NCBI RefSeq assembly: GCF_026342435.1
Contig: NZ_JAPEMT010000002.1
Coordinates: 1,550,001-1,614,000 of the forward strand
Direction of reading: 5' to 3'
Length of the DNA: 64,000 nucleotides
Origin: Streptomyces sp. NBC_00237
GTDB lineage: Bacteria; Actinomycetota; Actinomycetes; Streptomycetales; Streptomycetaceae
Shown: in pieces, positions 20,551 to 29,791 of the stretch
Position numbering within the stretch: the stretch's first letter is position 1
Layout: each line of letters opens with the position of its first letter
Program-made: the position numbers and the translations under genes
The notes under the pieces: generated by a model
Databases searched by the model: none
Seen by the model: the letters and a program-made list of their open reading frames with translations, nothing else
Told to the model about the DNA's origin: nothing

Positions 20551-21969
20551 TCAGCTGTCGAAGCCCAGGCCCACCTTGTCCATGGCCTTCAGCCACAGGT
20601 TGCGCTTGCCGCCGTTGTCGTCGGAGCGCGCCATCGAGCGCTTGGTGATCTCGATGCCCGCCCAGGCGATCGGCTCGGGCGGGAACGGGAGCGGCTTGCT
20701 GCGGACCATCTCCAGCTCGGTGCGCTCGGTCTTCCTGCCGTCGAGGAGGTCGAGCATGACCTCCGCGCCGAAGCGGGTCGCGCCGACGCCGAGGCCGGTG
20801 TACCCGGCCGCGTACGCGACCTTGCCCGCGTGCGCCGTGCCGAAGAACGCGGAGAAGCGGGTGCAGGTGTCGATCGCACCGCCCCACGCGTGCGTGAAGC
20901 GCAGGCCCGCGAGCTGCGGGAAGCAGGTGAAGAAGTGCTCGGCGAGCTTGAGGAAGGTCTCCGGGCGGGAGTCCAGTTCGCCGCTGAGCTTGCCGCCGTA
21001 GTGGTAGACGGCGTCGTAGCCGCCCCACAGGATGCGGTTGTCCTCGGAGATGCGGAAGTAGTGGAACTGGTTGGCGCTGTCTCCCAGGCCCGCGCGGTTC
21101 TTCCAGCCGATCGAGGCGAGCTGCTCCTCGCTGAGGGGCTCGGTCATCAGCGCGTAGTCGTAGACCGGGACCGTGAAGGGCCGCAGCCGCTTCACGAGCG
21201 ACGGAAAGACGTTGGTGCCCAGCGCCACCCTGCGGGCGAAGATCCGGCCGTACGAGGTGCGCACGGCGGTGCCGCCCGCGTCCGAGGCGAGCTGGGTGCC
21301 CTTGGTGTTCTCGTAGATACGGACACCGAGGTCGAGGCAGGCCCGCTTGAGGCCCCAGGCGAGCCGGGCCGGGTTGAGCATGGCGACGCCGCGTTTGTCC
21401 CAGAGGCCGCCCAGGAAGGTCGGCGAGTCCACCTCGGCACGGACGGCGTCCGCGTCGAGGAGCTCCATGTGCGCGGCGAGACCGAGCTTCTCGGCCTCCT
21501 CGTACATCTCCTTCAGCTCTGCGAGCTGGTGCGGCTCGGTGGCGACGTCGATCTCGCCGGTGCGCTCGAAGGCGCAGTCGATGCCGTACGTCGCGACGGC
21601 CTCCTCGATGGCGTCGAGGTTGGCCTCGCCGAGCGCTTCGAGCTTCTCGATCTCGTCCGGCCAGCGGGCGATGCCGTTGCCGAGCCCGTGGGTGAGGGAC
21701 GCGGCGCAGAATCCGCCGTTGCGCCCGGAGGCGGCCCAGCCCACCTCGTTCGCCTCGATGAGGACGACGTCGCGCTGCGGGTCGCGCTCCTTGGCGATCA
21801 GCGCGGTCCACAGTCCGCTGTAGCCGCCGCCGATGACCAGCAGGTCGCAGCGCTCGTCGCCGGTGAGCGACGGCTCGGGGGCGGGGCGGTCCGGGTCGTC
21901 CAGCCAGAACGACAGCGGCTTCGCGCCGGAAAGGGATTGTGCGGCAGTACGCATGGCGACCGGGGCCAT
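20551..21969 (-). CDS. FAD-dependent amine oxidoreductase (PuuB/DAO type)
   Basis: A 472-residue FAD protein with the Rossmann motif LLVIGGGYSGLWTALIAKE at about 45-63, ASGRNGGF typical of D-amino-acid oxidase-like enzymes and the C-terminal GYTGLGVGATRFGAE. It is likely to oxidise an amine such as putrescine, a gamma-glutamyl polyamine or a related aminobutyrate, giving an aminoaldehyde. It is the last gene after the polyamine importer, 34 bp from potC, and upstream in the same transcript is an aldehyde dehydrogenase suited to its product. The start at 21969 follows AAGGAG. Confidence 0.9.
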   Translation of the reverse strand: MAPVAMRTAAQSLSGAKPLSFWLDDPDRPAPEPSLTGDERCDLLVIGGGYSGLWTALIAKERDPQRDVVLIEANEVGWAASGRNGGFCAASLTHGLGNGIARWPDEIEKLEALGEANLDAIEEAVATYGIDCAFERTGEIDVATEPHQLAELKEMYEEAEKLGLAAHMELLDADAVRAEVDSPTFLGGLWDKRGVAMLNPARLAWGLKRACLDLGVRIYENTKGTQLASDAGGTAVRTSYGRIFARRVALGTNVFPSLVKRLRPFTVPVYDYALMTEPLSEEQLASIGWKNRAGLGDSANQFHYFRISEDNRILWGGYDAVYHYGGKLSGELDSRPETFLKLAEHFFTCFPQLAGLRFTHAWGGAIDTCTRFSAFFGTAHAGKVAYAAGYTGLGVGATRFGAEVMLDLLDGRKTERTELEMVRSKPLPFPPEPIAWAGIEITKRSMARSDDNGGKRNLWLKAMDKVGLGFDS

Positions 21970-22003
21970 GGTTTCCAACTCCTTCAAGCTCCTCGAAGAG
22001 GAA

Positions 22004-22825
22004 CTACTTGGGTGATGCGCTGTTCTTCCGGCGGCCGGCGATGAACTGGCCGCCGAGGACCACCAGTACGGCGATGACGAACATAGCTGTACCAATGACG
22101 TTGATTTGTACGGGTGTGCCGCGCTGCGCCGAGCCCCACACGAACATGGGGAAGGTGACGGTCGAGCCCGCGTTGAAGTTCGTGATGATGAAGTCGTCGA
22201 ACGACAGCGAGAAGGCCAGCAGCGCGCCCGCCGCGATGCCGGGTGCGGCGATCGGCAGGGTCACTCGTACGAAAGTCTGAACCGGACCCGCGTAGAGGTC
22301 GCGGGCCGCTTCCTCCAGCCTCGGGTCCATCGACATGACGCGCGCCTTGACGGCCGTCACGACGAAGCTGAGGCAGAACATGATGTGGGCGATGAGCACG
22401 GTCCAGAAGCCGAGCGGCGCGCCCATGTTGAGGAAGAGCGTGAGCAGGGAGGCCGCCATGACGACCTCGGGCATGGCCATCGGCAGGAAGATCAGCGAGT
22501 TGATCGCACCGCGCGCCCGGAAGCGGTAGCGGACCAGCGCGAAGGCGATCATCGTGCCGAGTACGGTCGCGCCGAGCGTCGCCCAGGCGGCGAGCTGGAG
22601 CGAGAGCGCCAGCGATCCGCACAGGTCGGCGACGCCGCACGGGTCCTGCCAGGCGTCCGTGGAGAACTTCTGCCACGCGTAGTTGAAGCGCCCGTTCGGC
22701 TTGTTGAACGAGAAGACCATCACGACGACGTTCGGCAGGATCATGTACGCGAGCGTCAAAAGACCCGCGATGACGACAAAATTGCGGCGAAGCCACTTGA
22801 TCGGTGTTTTCAGAGATGCGGCCAT
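22004..22825 (-). CDS. potC: Polyamine ABC transporter permease PotC-like
   Basis: A 273-residue inner permease with six membrane helices and the EAA-loop (PRLEEAARDLYAGPVQTF) that contacts the ATPase. The first helix is FVVIAGLLTLAYMILP. It pairs with the preceding permease; the ATG shares one base with the potB stop (TGATG), which indicates coupled translation. The family imports spermidine/putrescine in complex with PotA, PotB and PotD. Confidence 0.92.
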   Translation of the reverse strand: MAASLKTPIKWLRRNFVVIAGLLTLAYMILPNVVVMVFSFNKPNGRFNYAWQKFSTDAWQDPCGVADLCGSLALSLQLAAWATLGATVLGTMIAFALVRYRFRARGAINSLIFLPMAMPEVVMAASLLTLFLNMGAPLGFWTVLIAHIMFCLSFVVTAVKARVMSMDPRLEEAARDLYAGPVQTFVRVTLPIAAPGIAAGALLAFSLSFDDFIITNFNAGSTVTFPMFVWGSAQRGTPVQINVIGTAMFVIAVLVVLGGQFIAGRRKNSASPK

Positions 22826-23745
22826 CAGACGAGGTCCTCCGTCCCGGACTTGCGCATGTAGACGGTGACCATGATCAGCACGATCGCCATGAGGATGAAG
22901 GACAGCGCGGCGGCCGTCGGATAGTCGAGCACCCGCAGGAACTGCGACTGGATGACCGAGCCGACCATCTTGGTGTCGGTCGAGCCGAGCAGTTCGGCGT
23001 TGACGTAGTCACCGGCCGCCGGGATGAAGGTCAGCAGCGTGCCGGAGACGACACCCGGCATGGACAGCGGGAACGTCACCTTCCGGAAGGTCGTCGCCGG
23101 GGTCGCGTACAGGTCGCCCGCCGCCTCGTGCAGCCTGCCGTCGATCCGCTCCAGCGAGGTGTAGAGCGGCAGGATCATGAAGGGCAGGAAGTTGTACGTC
23201 AGACCGCAGACCACCGCGAGCGGCGTGGCCAGCAGACGGCCTCCCTCGGTCCAGCCCAGCCAGCTCGTCACGTCCAGGACGTGCAGGGTGTTGAGGACGT
23301 CGACGACCGGCCCGCCGTCCGCGAGGATCGTCTTCCAGGCGAGGGTGCGGATCAGGAAGCTGGTGAAGAACGGCGCGATGACCAGCACCAGCACCAGGTT
23401 CCGCCAGCGCCCCGCCTTGAAGGCGATGAGGTACGCGAGCGGGTAGCCGAGCAGCAGGCACAGGATCGTCGCCGTGCCCGCGTAGAGCAGCGAGCGGACG
23501 AACTGCGGCCAGTACTCGGCGAGTGCGTTCCAGTACGTCTGGAAGTGCCAGGTGACCTTGAACCCGGCCTCCAGGGAGCCCTCCTGGACGGAGGTCGACG
23601 CCTGGTAGACCAGCGGCAGTGCGAAGAAGACCAGCAGCCACAGGATGCCGGGGAGCAGCAGCCAGTACGGGATGAGGCGCTTGCGCGTCGACGCCTTGTG
23701 GACCGGGGGGTCTGTCGTGACGGGAGGGGCGTCGGTGACGGTCAC
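22825..23745 (-). CDS. potB: Polyamine ABC transporter permease PotB-like
   Basis: A 306-residue permease. The GTG start at 23745 overlaps the potA stop by 4 bp (GTGA) and has GGAGG upstream within potA. A cytoplasmic leader (TVTDAPPVTTDPP) precedes six helices; the EAA motif is RLHEAAGDLYATPATTFRK. It forms the transmembrane dimer with PotC. Confidence 0.92.
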   Translation of the reverse strand: MTVTDAPPVTTDPPVHKASTRKRLIPYWLLLPGILWLLVFFALPLVYQASTSVQEGSLEAGFKVTWHFQTYWNALAEYWPQFVRSLLYAGTATILCLLLGYPLAYLIAFKAGRWRNLVLVLVIAPFFTSFLIRTLAWKTILADGGPVVDVLNTLHVLDVTSWLGWTEGGRLLATPLAVVCGLTYNFLPFMILPLYTSLERIDGRLHEAAGDLYATPATTFRKVTFPLSMPGVVSGTLLTFIPAAGDYVNAELLGSTDTKMVGSVIQSQFLRVLDYPTAAALSFILMAIVLIMVTVYMRKSGTEDLV

Positions 23746-24893
23746 GAGGCGTCCTCCACCGACTGCACGCCCGCGTCGATGGCCTGGTCGGCGTCGAGGC
23801 CGAAGGTGTGCTCCGGGTTCCAGTGCAGGACGACCTCGGCGCCGGGGGCGAGGCGGGAGTCGCGCTCGACGTTCTGGACGTACACCTCGAAGTCGGCGCA
23901 GGCGGGGCTGTCCACGATGAACTGGGTGGAGACGCCGATGAAGCTGGAGGCGGTGATGCGGCCGGTCATGCGGTTGCGCCCGTCGGGGATCTTGCCCGCG
24001 TCGTCGGTGGGCGTGATCGACACCTTCTCGGGGCGGACGCCCACGAGGAGCTTGTCGCCGGTGGAGGTCTGGGCCTGACATCGCTTGCCGGGCACCTTGA
24101 TCTTGGCGTCGCCGCAGGTCACGGTGATGACGTCGGAGGTGGTGGCAGCGACCTCGGCCTCGATGAGGTTGGAGGTGCCGAGGAAGTTGGCGACGAAGGT
24201 GGTCTGCGGGTTCTCGTACAGGTCGGCGGGGGCGCCGAGCTGCTCGACCCGGCCGCCGTTCATGACCGCGACCTGGTCGGCCATCGTCATGGCCTCCTCC
24301 TGGTCGTGGGTGACGTGCACGAAGGTGATGCCGACCTCGGTCTGGATGCGCTTGAGCTCCAACTGCATCTGACGGCGCAGCTTGAGGTCCAGGGCACCCA
24401 GCGGCTCGTCGAGGAGCAGCACCTGCGGGTGGTTGATGAGGGCGCGGGCGACGGCGACGCGCTGCTGCTGGCCGCCGGAGAGCTGGTGCGGCTTGCGCTT
24501 CGCGAACTGCCCGAGCTGGACGAGGTCGAGCATGTCGTCGACCTGCTTCTTCACGGACTTGATGCCTCGGCGGCGCAGCCCGAAGGCGACGTTCTCGCTG
24601 ATGTCCAGGTGCGGGAAGAGCGCGTAGCTCTGGAAGACGGTGTTCACCGGGCGCTTGTACGGCGGCAGGTGCGTGACGTCCCGGTCGCCGAGGGAGACGG
24701 TGCCGGTGGAGGGGTCCTCCAGTCCGGCGATCATCCGCAGCGTCGTCGTCTTGCCGCAGCCGGACGCGCCGAGCAGGGCGAAGAAGGAGCCCTGCGGGAC
24801 GGTCAGGTCGAGCGGGTGCACGGCGGTGAAGGAGCCGTAGGTCTTGCTGATCCCGGCGAGGCGGACGTCGCCGCCTTCGGTCTTCTGAGTCAT
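23742..24893 (-). CDS. potA: Polyamine ABC transporter ATPase PotA-like
   Basis: A 383-residue ABC ATPase beginning MTQKTEGGDVRLAGISKTYG. Walker A is GASGCGKTT (about 44-52), the Q-loop QSYALFPHL, the signature LSGGQQQRVAVARAL and Walker B VLLLDEPLGALD, followed by the switch histidine in VTHDQEEA. The C-terminal 130 residues form a TOBE regulatory domain (VRPEKVSI). All motifs are intact. It energises polyamine import. Confidence 0.95.
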   Translation of the reverse strand: MTQKTEGGDVRLAGISKTYGSFTAVHPLDLTVPQGSFFALLGASGCGKTTTLRMIAGLEDPSTGTVSLGDRDVTHLPPYKRPVNTVFQSYALFPHLDISENVAFGLRRRGIKSVKKQVDDMLDLVQLGQFAKRKPHQLSGGQQQRVAVARALINHPQVLLLDEPLGALDLKLRRQMQLELKRIQTEVGITFVHVTHDQEEAMTMADQVAVMNGGRVEQLGAPADLYENPQTTFVANFLGTSNLIEAEVAATTSDVITVTCGDAKIKVPGKRCQAQTSTGDKLLVGVRPEKVSITPTDDAGKIPDGRNRMTGRITASSFIGVSTQFIVDSPACADFEVYVQNVERDSRLAPGAEVVLHWNPEHTFGLDADQAIDAGVQSVEDAS

Positions 24894-24945
24894 GGGTTGC
24901 GGTCCCAGGGGGGAGTCGGGGTACGGCAGGAATGCGTGGGGGGCC

Positions 24946-24971
24946 GCCCGCACGCGGTGACACGTGCGGGC
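24946..24971 (-). terminator. Stem-loop between potD and potA
   Basis: A perfect 9-bp stem (GCCCGCACG at 24946-24954 with 24963-24971) around 8 nt sits in the 109-bp gap between potD and potA. It probably lowers readthrough or protects the potD message, giving excess binding protein. Confidence 0.6.
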
Positions 24972-25002
24972 ACCGGGTGGCGCCGGCCCTCGTGGAGGGC
25001 GG

Positions 25003-26262
25003 CTAGGCGCCGATGAGCTTGGCGAACTTCTCCTCGTACGTCTTCTCCTCCGCCTCGCTGAGCGTGCGGAAGGGATGCGCCTTGGCCGCCATCTCCTTGT
25101 CGGGGAGGATCAGCGTGGAGTCGGCCAGCGCCTTGTCCAGCTTGGCGAGTTCCTTGGCGACGCCCTCGACGGGGCAGACGTAGTTGATGTACGCGGCGAG
25201 CTGTGCGGCGGGTCCTGGCTCGTAGTAGTAGTCGATCAGCTTCTCGGCGTTGGTCTTGTGCCGGGCCTTCGCCGGGACCAGCAGGTTGTCCGAGGAGGAG
25301 ATGTACCCGGCCTTCGGGATCGCGAACTTCACCGACGGGTTGTCCGCCTGGAGCTGTACGACGTCACCGGCCCAGGCCACGCAGGCGGCCAGGTCGCCCT
25401 TCTCCAGGTCGGACGTGTAGTCGTTGCCGGTGAAGCGGCGGATCTGCTTGCTGTCGACGCCCTTCTGAAGCCGGGCGACGGCCGCGTCGTAGTCGTCGCC
25501 GGTGAACTGCGCGGGGTCCTTGCCCAGGTCGAGCAGCGTCATCCCGATGCTGTCGCGCATCTCCGACAGGAAGCCGACCTTGCCCTTGAGCGCGGGGTCG
25601 TCGAGGAGCTGCGAGATCGAGTCGACCTTGCGCCCGCCGGTCGCCTTCTCGTTGTACGCGATGACCGTGGAGATGCCCGTCCAGGGGTACGAGTAGGCGC
25701 GGCCCGGGTCCCAGGCGGGGCTGCGGAACTGGGCGCTGAGGTTGGCGTACGCGTGGGGCAGGTGCGTGGGGTCGAGCTTCTGGACCCAGCCGAGCCGGAT
25801 CAGCCGGGCGGCCATCCAGTCGGTGACGCAGATGAGGTCACGGCCGATGGCCTGGCCGTTGTTCAGCTGCTGCTGGATCTTGCCGAAGAACTCGTTGTTG
25901 TCGTTGATGTCCGCCGTGTATTTGACGGATATCCCGGTGCGCTTCGTGAAGGCTTCGAGGCTCGGATAGCCCTTGTCGTTCTCGCCGACGTCCATGTACT
26001 CGGTCCAGTTGGAGAAGACGACCTGCTTCTCCTCGGCCGAGAAGTCGTCCGAGACTCCTGCCGCCGCCTTGTCCTTGCCGCCCGCGGCCGGAATGCCGCA
26101 GGCGCTCAGCGCGCCGATGCCGCCGAGGGCGAGGGCGCCGCCGCCCGCGGCGCGCATCAGCGAACGGCGGGTGAGTGCGCCCCGGCCGCTGGTGATGCTG
26201 CGCCGCGTGGCTCTCTCCACCGCGCTCGTGGCGGTGGCTGACCCGTGCTGGAACTGCTCCAT
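25003..26262 (-). CDS. potD: Polyamine-binding lipoprotein PotD-like (first copy)
   Basis: A 419-residue substrate-binding protein. The N-terminus has a Tat-type signal (LTRRSLMRAAGGGALALGG) and lipobox LSAC, so it is exported folded and anchored by lipid. The mature part contains the polyamine-binding family marks FSNWTEYMD, RTGISVKYTADINDNNEFF and the C-terminal NYVCPVEGVAKEL. The ATG at 26262 is preferred to an upstream frame that overlaps the aldehyde dehydrogenase; GAAAGGG lies ahead. It delivers polyamines to the PotABC channel downstream. Confidence 0.93.
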   Translation of the reverse strand: MEQFQHGSATATSAVERATRRSITSGRGALTRRSLMRAAGGGALALGGIGALSACGIPAAGGKDKAAAGVSDDFSAEEKQVVFSNWTEYMDVGENDKGYPSLEAFTKRTGISVKYTADINDNNEFFGKIQQQLNNGQAIGRDLICVTDWMAARLIRLGWVQKLDPTHLPHAYANLSAQFRSPAWDPGRAYSYPWTGISTVIAYNEKATGGRKVDSISQLLDDPALKGKVGFLSEMRDSIGMTLLDLGKDPAQFTGDDYDAAVARLQKGVDSKQIRRFTGNDYTSDLEKGDLAACVAWAGDVVQLQADNPSVKFAIPKAGYISSSDNLLVPAKARHKTNAEKLIDYYYEPGPAAQLAAYINYVCPVEGVAKELAKLDKALADSTLILPDKEMAAKAHPFRTLSEAEEKTYEEKFAKLIGA

Positions 26263-26308
26263 GCGCGATTGCCCTTTCGGGTGGGTTGCCGCTGGTGAGG
26301 CGGACTCT

Positions 26309-27823
26309 TTATCGGTCCCCGAAGATCGTGCGGTGCCAGTCCTTGCGGGCCACCGCGGTGTTGTCGAACATGACGTGCTTGACCTGCGTGTACTCCTCGA
26401 AGGAGTACGCCGACATGTCCTTGCCGAAGCCGCTGGCCTTGTACCCGCCGTGCGGCATCTCGCTGAGGATCGGGATGTGGTCGTTGACCCACACACAGCC
26501 CGCCTTGATCTCGCGGGTGGCGCGGTTCGCGCGGAACACGTCGCGGGTCCAGGCCGAGGAGGCCAGACCGTACGGAGTGTCGTTGGCGAGCTCGATGCCC
26601 TCGTCGTCGGTGTCGAAGGGCAGGACCACCAGGACGGGGCCGAAGATCTCGTCCTGGACGACCTCGCTGTCCTGGGCGGCGTCGGCGATCAGGGTCGGCC
26701 GGTAGTACGCGCCGTCCTTGAGGTCGCCCTGCGGGGCCTCGCCACCGGTGACGACGCGGGCGTAACCGCGTGCCCTGTCGACGATGGCCGCGACCCTGTC
26801 GCGCTGGGCGAAGCTGATGAGCGGGCCGAGGTCGGTGGTCTCCGCGAAGGGGTCGCCGAGACGCACGGACTCCATGAGCTCCGCGACGCCCGTCACGAAC
26901 GCGTCGTACAGCGGACGCTGGACGTAGGCGCGGGTGGCGGCGGTGCAGTCCTGGCCGGTGTTGATGAGGGCTCCGGCGACCGCGCCGTTGACCGCCGCTT
27001 CGAGGTCGGCGTCGTCGAACACGACGAACGGGGCCTTGCCGCCCAGCTCCAGGTGCAGCCGCTTGACCGTCGAGGTGGCGATCTCGGCGACGCGCTTGCC
27101 GACCGGGGTGGAGCCGGTGAAGGACGTCATGGCGACGTCCGGGTGGCCGACGAGGTGCTCGCCCGCGTCCTTGCCCGCGCCCGTGACGATGTTGACGACT
27201 CCGTCGGGAAGCCCGGCCTCCTTGGCCGCCTGCGCGAACATGAGCGAGGTGAGCGGGGTCATCTCGGCGGGCTTCAGCACGATGGTGTTGCCCGCGGCGA
27301 TGGCCGGGAGGATCTTCCAGGCGGCCATCTGGAGCGGGTAGTTCCAGGGCGCGATGGACCCGACGACGCCGATCGCCTCACGGCGGACGTACGAGGTGTG
27401 GTCGCCGTCGTACTCCCCGGCGGACTTGCCCTCCAGGTGGCGGGCTGCCCCGGCGAAGAAGGCGACGTTGTCGACCGTGCCCGGTACGTCGAACTCCCGC
27501 GACAGCTTGATGGGCTTGCCGCACTGGAGCGACTCGGCGTACGCGAAGTCCTCGGCCTGCTCGGCGAGTACGGCGGCGAACCTGTGCATCGCGTCGGAGC
27601 GCTCGCCCGGGGTGGCGCCGGACCAGCCGGGGAAGGCCGCCTTGGCCGCCGCCACGGCGGCGTCGACCTCGTCTCTTCCGGCCAACTCGTACGTGTAGAT
27701 CCCCTCGCCCGTGGCGGGGTTCACGACCGTGTGAGTACGACCCGAGGTACCGGGACGCAACTGCCCGCCGATGTACTGTGCGCCGCCTGCGAAGCGGTCC
27801 TGCACCTGGAAGCGGTTGCCCAT
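26309..27823 (-). CDS. Gamma-aminobutyraldehyde-type dehydrogenase
   Basis: A 504-residue ALDH with catalytic Cys in TGQDCTAATRAYV, base Glu in LHLELGGKAPFVVFDD and NAD loop SFTGSTPVGKRVAE. The subgroup (PATGEGIYTYELAG..., betaine/aminobutyraldehyde dehydrogenase type) oxidises 4-aminobutyraldehyde to GABA. It leads the operon ALDH-potD-potA-potB-potC-FAD oxidase; an optimal GGAGGAG precedes the ATG. This fits conversion of the aldehyde formed by the FAD oxidase, whose product would feed GabT. Confidence 0.93.
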   Translation of the reverse strand: MGNRFQVQDRFAGGAQYIGGQLRPGTSGRTHTVVNPATGEGIYTYELAGRDEVDAAVAAAKAAFPGWSGATPGERSDAMHRFAAVLAEQAEDFAYAESLQCGKPIKLSREFDVPGTVDNVAFFAGAARHLEGKSAGEYDGDHTSYVRREAIGVVGSIAPWNYPLQMAAWKILPAIAAGNTIVLKPAEMTPLTSLMFAQAAKEAGLPDGVVNIVTGAGKDAGEHLVGHPDVAMTSFTGSTPVGKRVAEIATSTVKRLHLELGGKAPFVVFDDADLEAAVNGAVAGALINTGQDCTAATRAYVQRPLYDAFVTGVAELMESVRLGDPFAETTDLGPLISFAQRDRVAAIVDRARGYARVVTGGEAPQGDLKDGAYYRPTLIADAAQDSEVVQDEIFGPVLVVLPFDTDDEGIELANDTPYGLASSAWTRDVFRANRATREIKAGCVWVNDHIPILSEMPHGGYKASGFGKDMSAYSFEEYTQVKHVMFDNTAVARKDWHRTIFGDR

Positions 27824-27914
27824 GACGCTCTCCTCCGCCGCTCACCCCGTCATACGGGGGTCGGCGTAGCTCCAGCTTGATTTGATTGCCGATCCTGACA
27901 GAGCAGTTCGCCAC

Positions 27915-27935
27915 CAACAAGTGATTCCGTTGTTG
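27915..27935. promoter_or_regulatory. Inverted repeat in the polyamine operon promoter
   Basis: CAACAA and TTGTTG form a perfect 6-bp inverted repeat with a 9-bp spacer, 92 bp upstream of the aldehyde dehydrogenase. On the operon strand it contains AACAACGGAAT, which resembles two sites in the other polyamine promoter (39168-39216). It is a candidate operator. Confidence 0.5.
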
Positions 27936-28029
27936 CCTTTTGGTTACGCGACGGATTCGGTCGACCGTGTGTCGAGTCGGCGAGGAAATTCCGTACGGAG
28001 TGTCAGTGGCGGATGTCAGACTCGCATGC

Positions 28030-28575
28030 ATGGGGAAGATCGAAGAGCTGGCGGCGCAGGTCAGCAGGGGCGAGCGGGTGAAGTTCCTGCACTTCTGGGG
28101 TCACCGTCCGCGACCGGACGGGGCGCTCGGGCCGAGCGTTTTCAGCCAGTGGTGGCCGTCGCCGTTCACCGTCGACGGGGTCGCGTACGCCACCGCCGAG
28201 CACTGGATGATGGCCCGCAAGGCGGTGCTCTTCGGCGACGCGGAGGCGGAGCGGGCGGTGCTCGCGGCCTCCTCGCCCGCCGCCGCGAAGAAGGCGGGCC
28301 GACTGGTCCGCGGCTTCGACGATGGGGCCTGGGTAGCCGCGCGCTACGACATCGTCGTCTCCGGCAACATCCACAAGTTCACCCAGCACCCGGACCTGGG
28401 CGCGTACCTGCTCGGCACGGGCTCCCGCGTCCTGGTCGAGGCGAGCCCCCTCGACCGCATCTGGGGCACGGGGCTCGCCGCCGACGATCCCCGGGCGGAC
28501 GTTCCCTCCGCCTGGCCCGGCCAGAACCTCCTGGGCTTCGCCCTGATGGACACCAGGGCTGCACTGGCTCGCTGA
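28030..28575 (+). CDS. NADAR-family protein (YbiA/DUF1768)
   Basis: A 181-residue protein with hallmark segments FSQWWPSPFTVDGVAYATAE, HWMMARKA and IWGTGLAADDP plus the end NLLGFALMDTR. The NADAR fold is named for association with NAD and ADP-ribose metabolism; E. coli YbiA hydrolyses N-glycosidic bonds in damaged riboflavin precursors. The exact substrate here is unknown. The ATG at 28030 fits the family start (MGKIEEL), although the ribosome site is weak. It is divergent from the polyamine operon. Confidence 0.88.
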   Translation: MGKIEELAAQVSRGERVKFLHFWGHRPRPDGALGPSVFSQWWPSPFTVDGVAYATAEHWMMARKAVLFGDAEAERAVLAASSPAAAKKAGRLVRGFDDGAWVAARYDIVVSGNIHKFTQHPDLGAYLLGTGSRVLVEASPLDRIWGTGLAADDPRADVPSAWPGQNLLGFALMDTRAALAR

Positions 28576-28627
28576 GTACGCGTCCCCTCGCGGAGCCCTC
28601 CGGCCCCCGACCACGGGGGTACCCCCC

Positions 28628-28738
28628 AGCCCCCTCGGACGGCGGGGCTTATCCCCTCCGCTTCCGCCCAGCCCCCTCGGACGGCGGGGCCTGTCCCCTC
28701 CGCTTCCGCCTCGTCCCCTTGGGCGGCGGGGCCGCCCC
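28628..28738. repeat. 42-bp imperfect tandem repeat
   Basis: Two nearly identical 42-bp units (28628-28669 and 28670-28711), each AGCCCCCTCGGACGGCGGGG followed by a TCCCCTCCGCTTCCGCC segment, and a decayed third to about 28738. The 400-bp gap between NADAR and the next gene otherwise holds only GC-rich non-coding sequence and the element at 28927. Confidence 0.8.
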
Positions 28739-28926
28739 CCGGGGGCGGAACGGGCGGGCAAGGGGGCGGCCCCCCTCGCTCCGGGCCCACCCCGGTGCCG
28801 CCCGCCGTTACCTCGCCCCACGGGTGCGCCGCACCCCGGTGCGCCTGCGGCGAGCCGCCCCAGACCCACCCCTTCACCTAAAGCGCTCGCCGCGCGGCTG
28901 TCCCGGACACGTGCGGGTGCGTTGGG

Positions 28927-28963
28927 GCTGGTCGCGCAGTTCCCCGCGCCCCTAAAGGGGCGC
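28927..28963. terminator. Dispersed Streptomyces terminator-like element
   Basis: The block GCTGGTCGCGCAGTTCCCCG followed by CGCCCC TAAA GGGGCG is a very common Streptomyces intergenic repeat found between convergent genes. Here it separates the NADAR gene (plus) from the membrane protein gene (minus); the 6-bp GC stem can end transcription in both directions. Confidence 0.75.
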
Positions 28964-28974
28964 CCCTGAATGCC

Positions 28975-29628
28975 TCACCCCTGGTGCGTCACCACCGCCC
29001 ACACGATGAAGCCGATGATCATCACACCGATCGCGATCCCGATCGACCCCGTGATGATCCCCGCCAGAGCCATCCCGCCATTCGTCGCCTCACCCCGCGC
29101 CGCCTTCTTCCGCCCCATGATCCCGAAGATCAGGCCCAGCACACCCAGGATCACGCTGAGCACGCCGTACATGCAGAAGAGGCAGATGGAGAGGATGCCC
29201 AGCACCATCCCCGCCACGCCGAACCCGTTCTGCGGCTGCCCCTGCCCGGTCCACCCGGTGCCCCCGGGGTACCCCGGGTAGCCCGGATATCCGGGGTACG
29301 GCGCGGCCCCGCCCGGTGCTCCCGGCGTCGTCGGGTACGCGGGCGGATACCCGTACTCCCCTGCCGGAGCCCCCGACGGATACCCGTAGGCCGCGGGAGC
29401 GGCGGGAGCGGCGGGCAGCCCGTCCGTCCCCGCCCCCGGCATCGACGTCATCGTCGGCTGGTCGTGCACGGGATGCGCGGAGGGAGCGCCCACAGAACCC
29501 GGCGCACCCGCCCCCGGCTTGACCATCGGCACCCGGTTCACCGAGTCCTCCGGCGGCGCCCACGGGTCCGGAGCCCCCGCAGGTCCCGTGGATTCCGGTC
29601 CGTTCGGCTGCGGCGTGCTGTCTGACAT
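28975..29628 (-). CDS. Proline/glycine-rich membrane protein (DUF4190-like)
   Basis: A 217-residue protein: a 135-residue Pro/Gly/Tyr-rich cytoplasmic region with PGYPGYPGYPGG repeats, followed by two membrane segments (GVAGMVLGILSICLFCMYGV and GIITGSIGIAIGVMIIGF) joined by GRKKAARGEATNGG. This layout is that of DUF4190 membrane proteins, whose role is unknown. The ATG at 29628 has GGGGGAGAG upstream. It is divergent from the deaminase gene. Confidence 0.82.
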   Translation of the reverse strand: MSDSTPQPNGPESTGPAGAPDPWAPPEDSVNRVPMVKPGAGAPGSVGAPSAHPVHDQPTMTSMPGAGTDGLPAAPAAPAAYGYPSGAPAGEYGYPPAYPTTPGAPGGAAPYPGYPGYPGYPGGTGWTGQGQPQNGFGVAGMVLGILSICLFCMYGVLSVILGVLGLIFGIMGRKKAARGEATNGGMALAGIITGSIGIAIGVMIIGFIVWAVVTHQG

Positions 29629-29791
29629 GGCTCTCCCCCATAGGCGATTCCCGGTCATGCTACGACGTACCCCACATGGCCCAGTGCCCCGCCTACGATG
29701 ATCCCGAACCGTCCACGACGCGCCCGTATCCCGATCCGTACACCCCTGGTACGCGCCCGCCGCAGGACCCGTACCGCACCAGGAGGACCCG

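Noticed and set aside
28576..28974. Coding sequence in the GC-rich gap after the NADAR gene
   Set aside because: The open frames there consist of repeat-derived Pro/Arg/Gly strings; the repeats and terminator explain the region.
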